7,619 nt of DNA from JBGSOV01 sp964558715 (lineage in GTDB: Bacteria > Patescibacteriota > Gracilibacteria > CAIRYL01 > GCA-016699755). Within the stretch, counting starts at the first letter, position 1. Each line of letters begins with the position of its first letter. A program made the translations under genes and the position numbers. The stretch spans positions 1 through 7,619 of the forward strand of contig CAZLFD010000050.1 of the NCBI GenBank assembly GCA_964558715.1, given 5' to 3'. Below, one piece after another: positions 6,459 to 7,619 of this stretch. The notes below the pieces were generated by a model. The model worked only from the letters and a program-made list of their open reading frames with translations. It did not search any database and was not told the origin of the DNA.

Positions 6459-6478
6459 CTCCCCCTGAACAGGGGGAG
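6459..6478. repeat. GC-rich hairpin
   Basis: CTCCCCCT (6459-6466) and AGGGGGAG (6471-6478) form an 8-bp perfect stem with a GAAC loop, followed on the plus strand by GTTGGAGGGGG-like sequence that could pair alternatively with the C tract. No T-run follows, so it is not a clear terminator. It resembles common dispersed C/G palindromes in intergenic DNA. Confidence 0.5.
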
Positions 6479-6575
6479 TTGGAGGGGGTAGATATTAACC
6501 CCTAATTAATGTTTGAACTTCGAAAAAATACACAATCAACCTCCACTGATTTCAGTCCATTACTGTTTATCTTCC

Positions 6576-6603
6576 AGACCAAACGTTACGTAACGGGTGG
6601 TCT
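6576..6603. repeat. 28-bp imperfect palindrome
   Basis: The palindrome is centred on the perfect 12-base CGTTACGTAACG (6584-6595), and its 14-base arms match at 12 positions (AGACC at the left end, GGTCT at the right). It lies 27 bases beyond the stop of the frameshifted gene on the minus strand. There is no T-run, so it may be a protein-binding site or a repeat unit, not an intrinsic terminator. Confidence 0.5.
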
Positions 6604-6629
6604 ACCGACACACCCATTCCGGCGAAAGG

Positions 6630-6937
6630 TTATCTTCCTAGTAGCTTCTTCTGTTTGTAAAAAAAACTGTCAGTCACCGGAATGTAATCGTTCTGTGCCA
6701 AAAAGGTTAGGACTTTGGCGCGATCATAAATAAGATTAGGGTTACCTTTGTCGCACCAAATGATAAAATTCTCAGCTGCTCTCTCACTTGTTCAAATGCT
6801 TTCCATTTGTTGTATTCATCCCATGCAAAGTCTTTTGCACCTTCCATCACGCTTGGGTCTAATCCGCGAAAACAAACACGAAATGGCAGTAACCCCGATT
6901 CATTTGCCTCTTCATCAATCAGTTGCACGTAAATCAT
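6630..6937 (-). pseudogene. Frameshifted small protein of unknown function
   Basis: Two minus-strand frames join into one sensible protein. The first runs from the ATG at 6937, MIYVQLIDEEANESGLLPF through FAWDEYNKWKAFEQVRE, to about 6780. Past that point it turns into hydrophobic nonsense ending at 6707. The next frame has AAENFIIWCDKGNPNLIYDR, then AKVLTFLAQNDYIPVTDS and FFYKQKKLLGR, ending in TAA at 6630-6632. A single-base deletion at about 6779-6787, where the sequence is GTGAGAGAGCAGC, joins them; restoring a base gives VREAAEN. The rebuilt protein has about 102 residues and is soluble, mixed charged and aromatic, with one Cys. I do not recognise the family. Weak AGAGA precedes the ATG. 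The break may be a real mutation or an assembly error; no slippery heptamer or stem suggesting programmed frameshifting is evident. Confidence 0.7.
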
Positions 6938-7019
6938 TCTCTAAAAAACATTCTGGATTGTATGCGAAAGTATAAATATTGTAATTTTTCTCTACAAACT
7001 AATCTTCGAGCTGAATATC
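6938..7019. other. AT-rich spacer between the frameshifted gene and 5S rRNA
   Basis: This short AT-rich spacer lies downstream of the rRNA operon terminator on the minus strand and may hold the promoter of the frameshifted gene. No confident -35/-10 pair, tRNA or ORF is seen. Confidence 0.35.
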
Positions 7020-7037
7020 AAAAAAACCGTGTCTTGG
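7020..7037 (-). terminator. rRNA operon terminator fused to the 5S terminal stem
   Basis: On the minus strand the 3' strand of the 5S terminal helix (CCAAGACACGG) runs straight into seven T residues (7020-7026). The 5' side of the precursor carries six A residues just before GCCGTGTCTTGG (A-run at plus 7155-7160). The A-run and T-run can extend the terminal helix, so the 5S closing stem plus the T-run could act as the terminator and also as the processing stem of the precursor. Confidence 0.6.
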
Positions 7038-7151
7038 CGGCGACCTACTCTCCCAGGACCAAAGGTCCAAGTACCATCGGCGCTGACGGGCTTAACTTCT
7101 GAGTTCGGAATGGGATCAGGTGTACCCCCGTCGCTAGAACCACCAAGACAC
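7029..7151 (-). rRNA. rrf: 5S ribosomal RNA
   Basis: The minus strand reads GUGUCUUGGUGG at the 5' end and CCAAGACAC at the 3' end, a perfect 9-bp terminal helix. Conserved 5S blocks lie between: ACACCUGAUCCCAUUCCGAA, CUCAGAAGUUAAGC, the GCGCCGAUGGUACU loop region and CUGGGAGAGUAGGUCG. The length is about 123 bases, normal for bacteria, and the ends are set by the terminal helix. It lies about 155 bases downstream of the 23S 3' end, the standard rRNA operon order, and is presumably cotranscribed with it. Confidence 0.96.
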
Positions 7152-7305
7152 GGCTTTTTTGGGCTGTGCTTGAAATCTGGAGAAAACAATTACTTCATAA
7201 TTCATTACTTTTTCTTATCTACCCTTTCTAGCTTCCCCTGCTTAGAGGGAGAGCAAAAGGATTCCTGATCACAGAAATTGTCTGTCAAAGAAAAAGAAGG
7301 AAATC
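7152..7305 (-). other. 23S-5S internal transcribed spacer
   Basis: About 154 AT-rich bases separate the 23S 3' end from 5S. No tRNA is present. An imperfect C/G-rich hairpin (about 7231-7250, CTTCCCCT with AGAGGGAG) could take part in rRNA processing. Confidence 0.6.

Positions 7306-7619
<314 letters not shown>

Noticed and set aside
6779..6790. Programmed ribosomal frameshift in the small unknown gene
   Set aside because: There is no slippery heptamer and no following stem or pseudoknot that I can see. A deletion or sequence error is simpler.
6361..7020. tRNA gene in the rRNA-proximal spacer
   Set aside because: No TTCGA-type T-loop with matching acceptor stem was found on either strand.

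Overview
The window looks like a bacterial chromosome segment of moderate GC with ordinary code-11 genes. The three intact genes whose stops can be read directly end in TAG, TAA and TGA. The 3' end of a 23S rRNA gene and a complete 5S rRNA gene lie on the minus strand at the right end, so this is the tail of an rRNA operon. The other main content is a kinesin-light-chain-type TPR protein, a secreted three-SLH cell-surface protein and a CsoR-family regulatory operon. None of the protein starts has a convincing Shine-Dalgarno sequence. Surface SLH proteins, no visible SD sequences and REP-like intergenic repeats would fit a Candidate Phyla Radiation lineage such as Peregrinibacteria. That is a low-confidence guess; the 23S fragment is the part of the window that could settle it.

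Layout. 1-128: leader with an imperfect inverted repeat and a candidate promoter. 129-2171 (+): membrane-anchored TPR protein with about eleven 42-residue repeats. 2309-4687 (+): exported SLH protein made of a signal peptide, a Pro/Glu-rich linker, two copies of a six-cysteine helical module, an Ig-like domain with its own cysteine pair and three SLH domains. 4713-4755: hairpin terminator that could serve both converging transcription units. 4814-5655 (-): two-gene operon of a CsoR/CstR-family repressor and a DUF4395 membrane protein, preceded by two identical ATACCCC-TAG-GGGGTAT operators 44 bp apart. The proximal operator lies between the -35 and -10 boxes.

5745-7020 is a low-coding stretch of apparent decay. 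It holds a strong 15-bp hairpin, a degenerate copy of a common intergenic repeat, and two broken minus-strand genes that simple ORF calling would misread. A VOC/glyoxalase-fold gene has an in-frame TAA, with 35 intact family-like codons beyond it (5988-6359). A small gene of unknown function is split by an apparent one-base deletion near 6780 (6630-6937). 7029-7151 (-) is 5S rRNA and 7306-7619 (-) is the 23S 3' end.

How the genes work together: only the repressor and DUF4395 genes form a clear functional unit. The repressor keeps both cysteines of the family but has Asn in place of the copper-ligand His. This points to sensing of reactive sulfur (persulfide, CstR-like) more than copper, with the Cys-rich DUF4395 membrane protein as the autoregulated effector. 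The TPR and SLH proteins are co-oriented neighbours, but 137 bp separate them and nothing shows that they act together.
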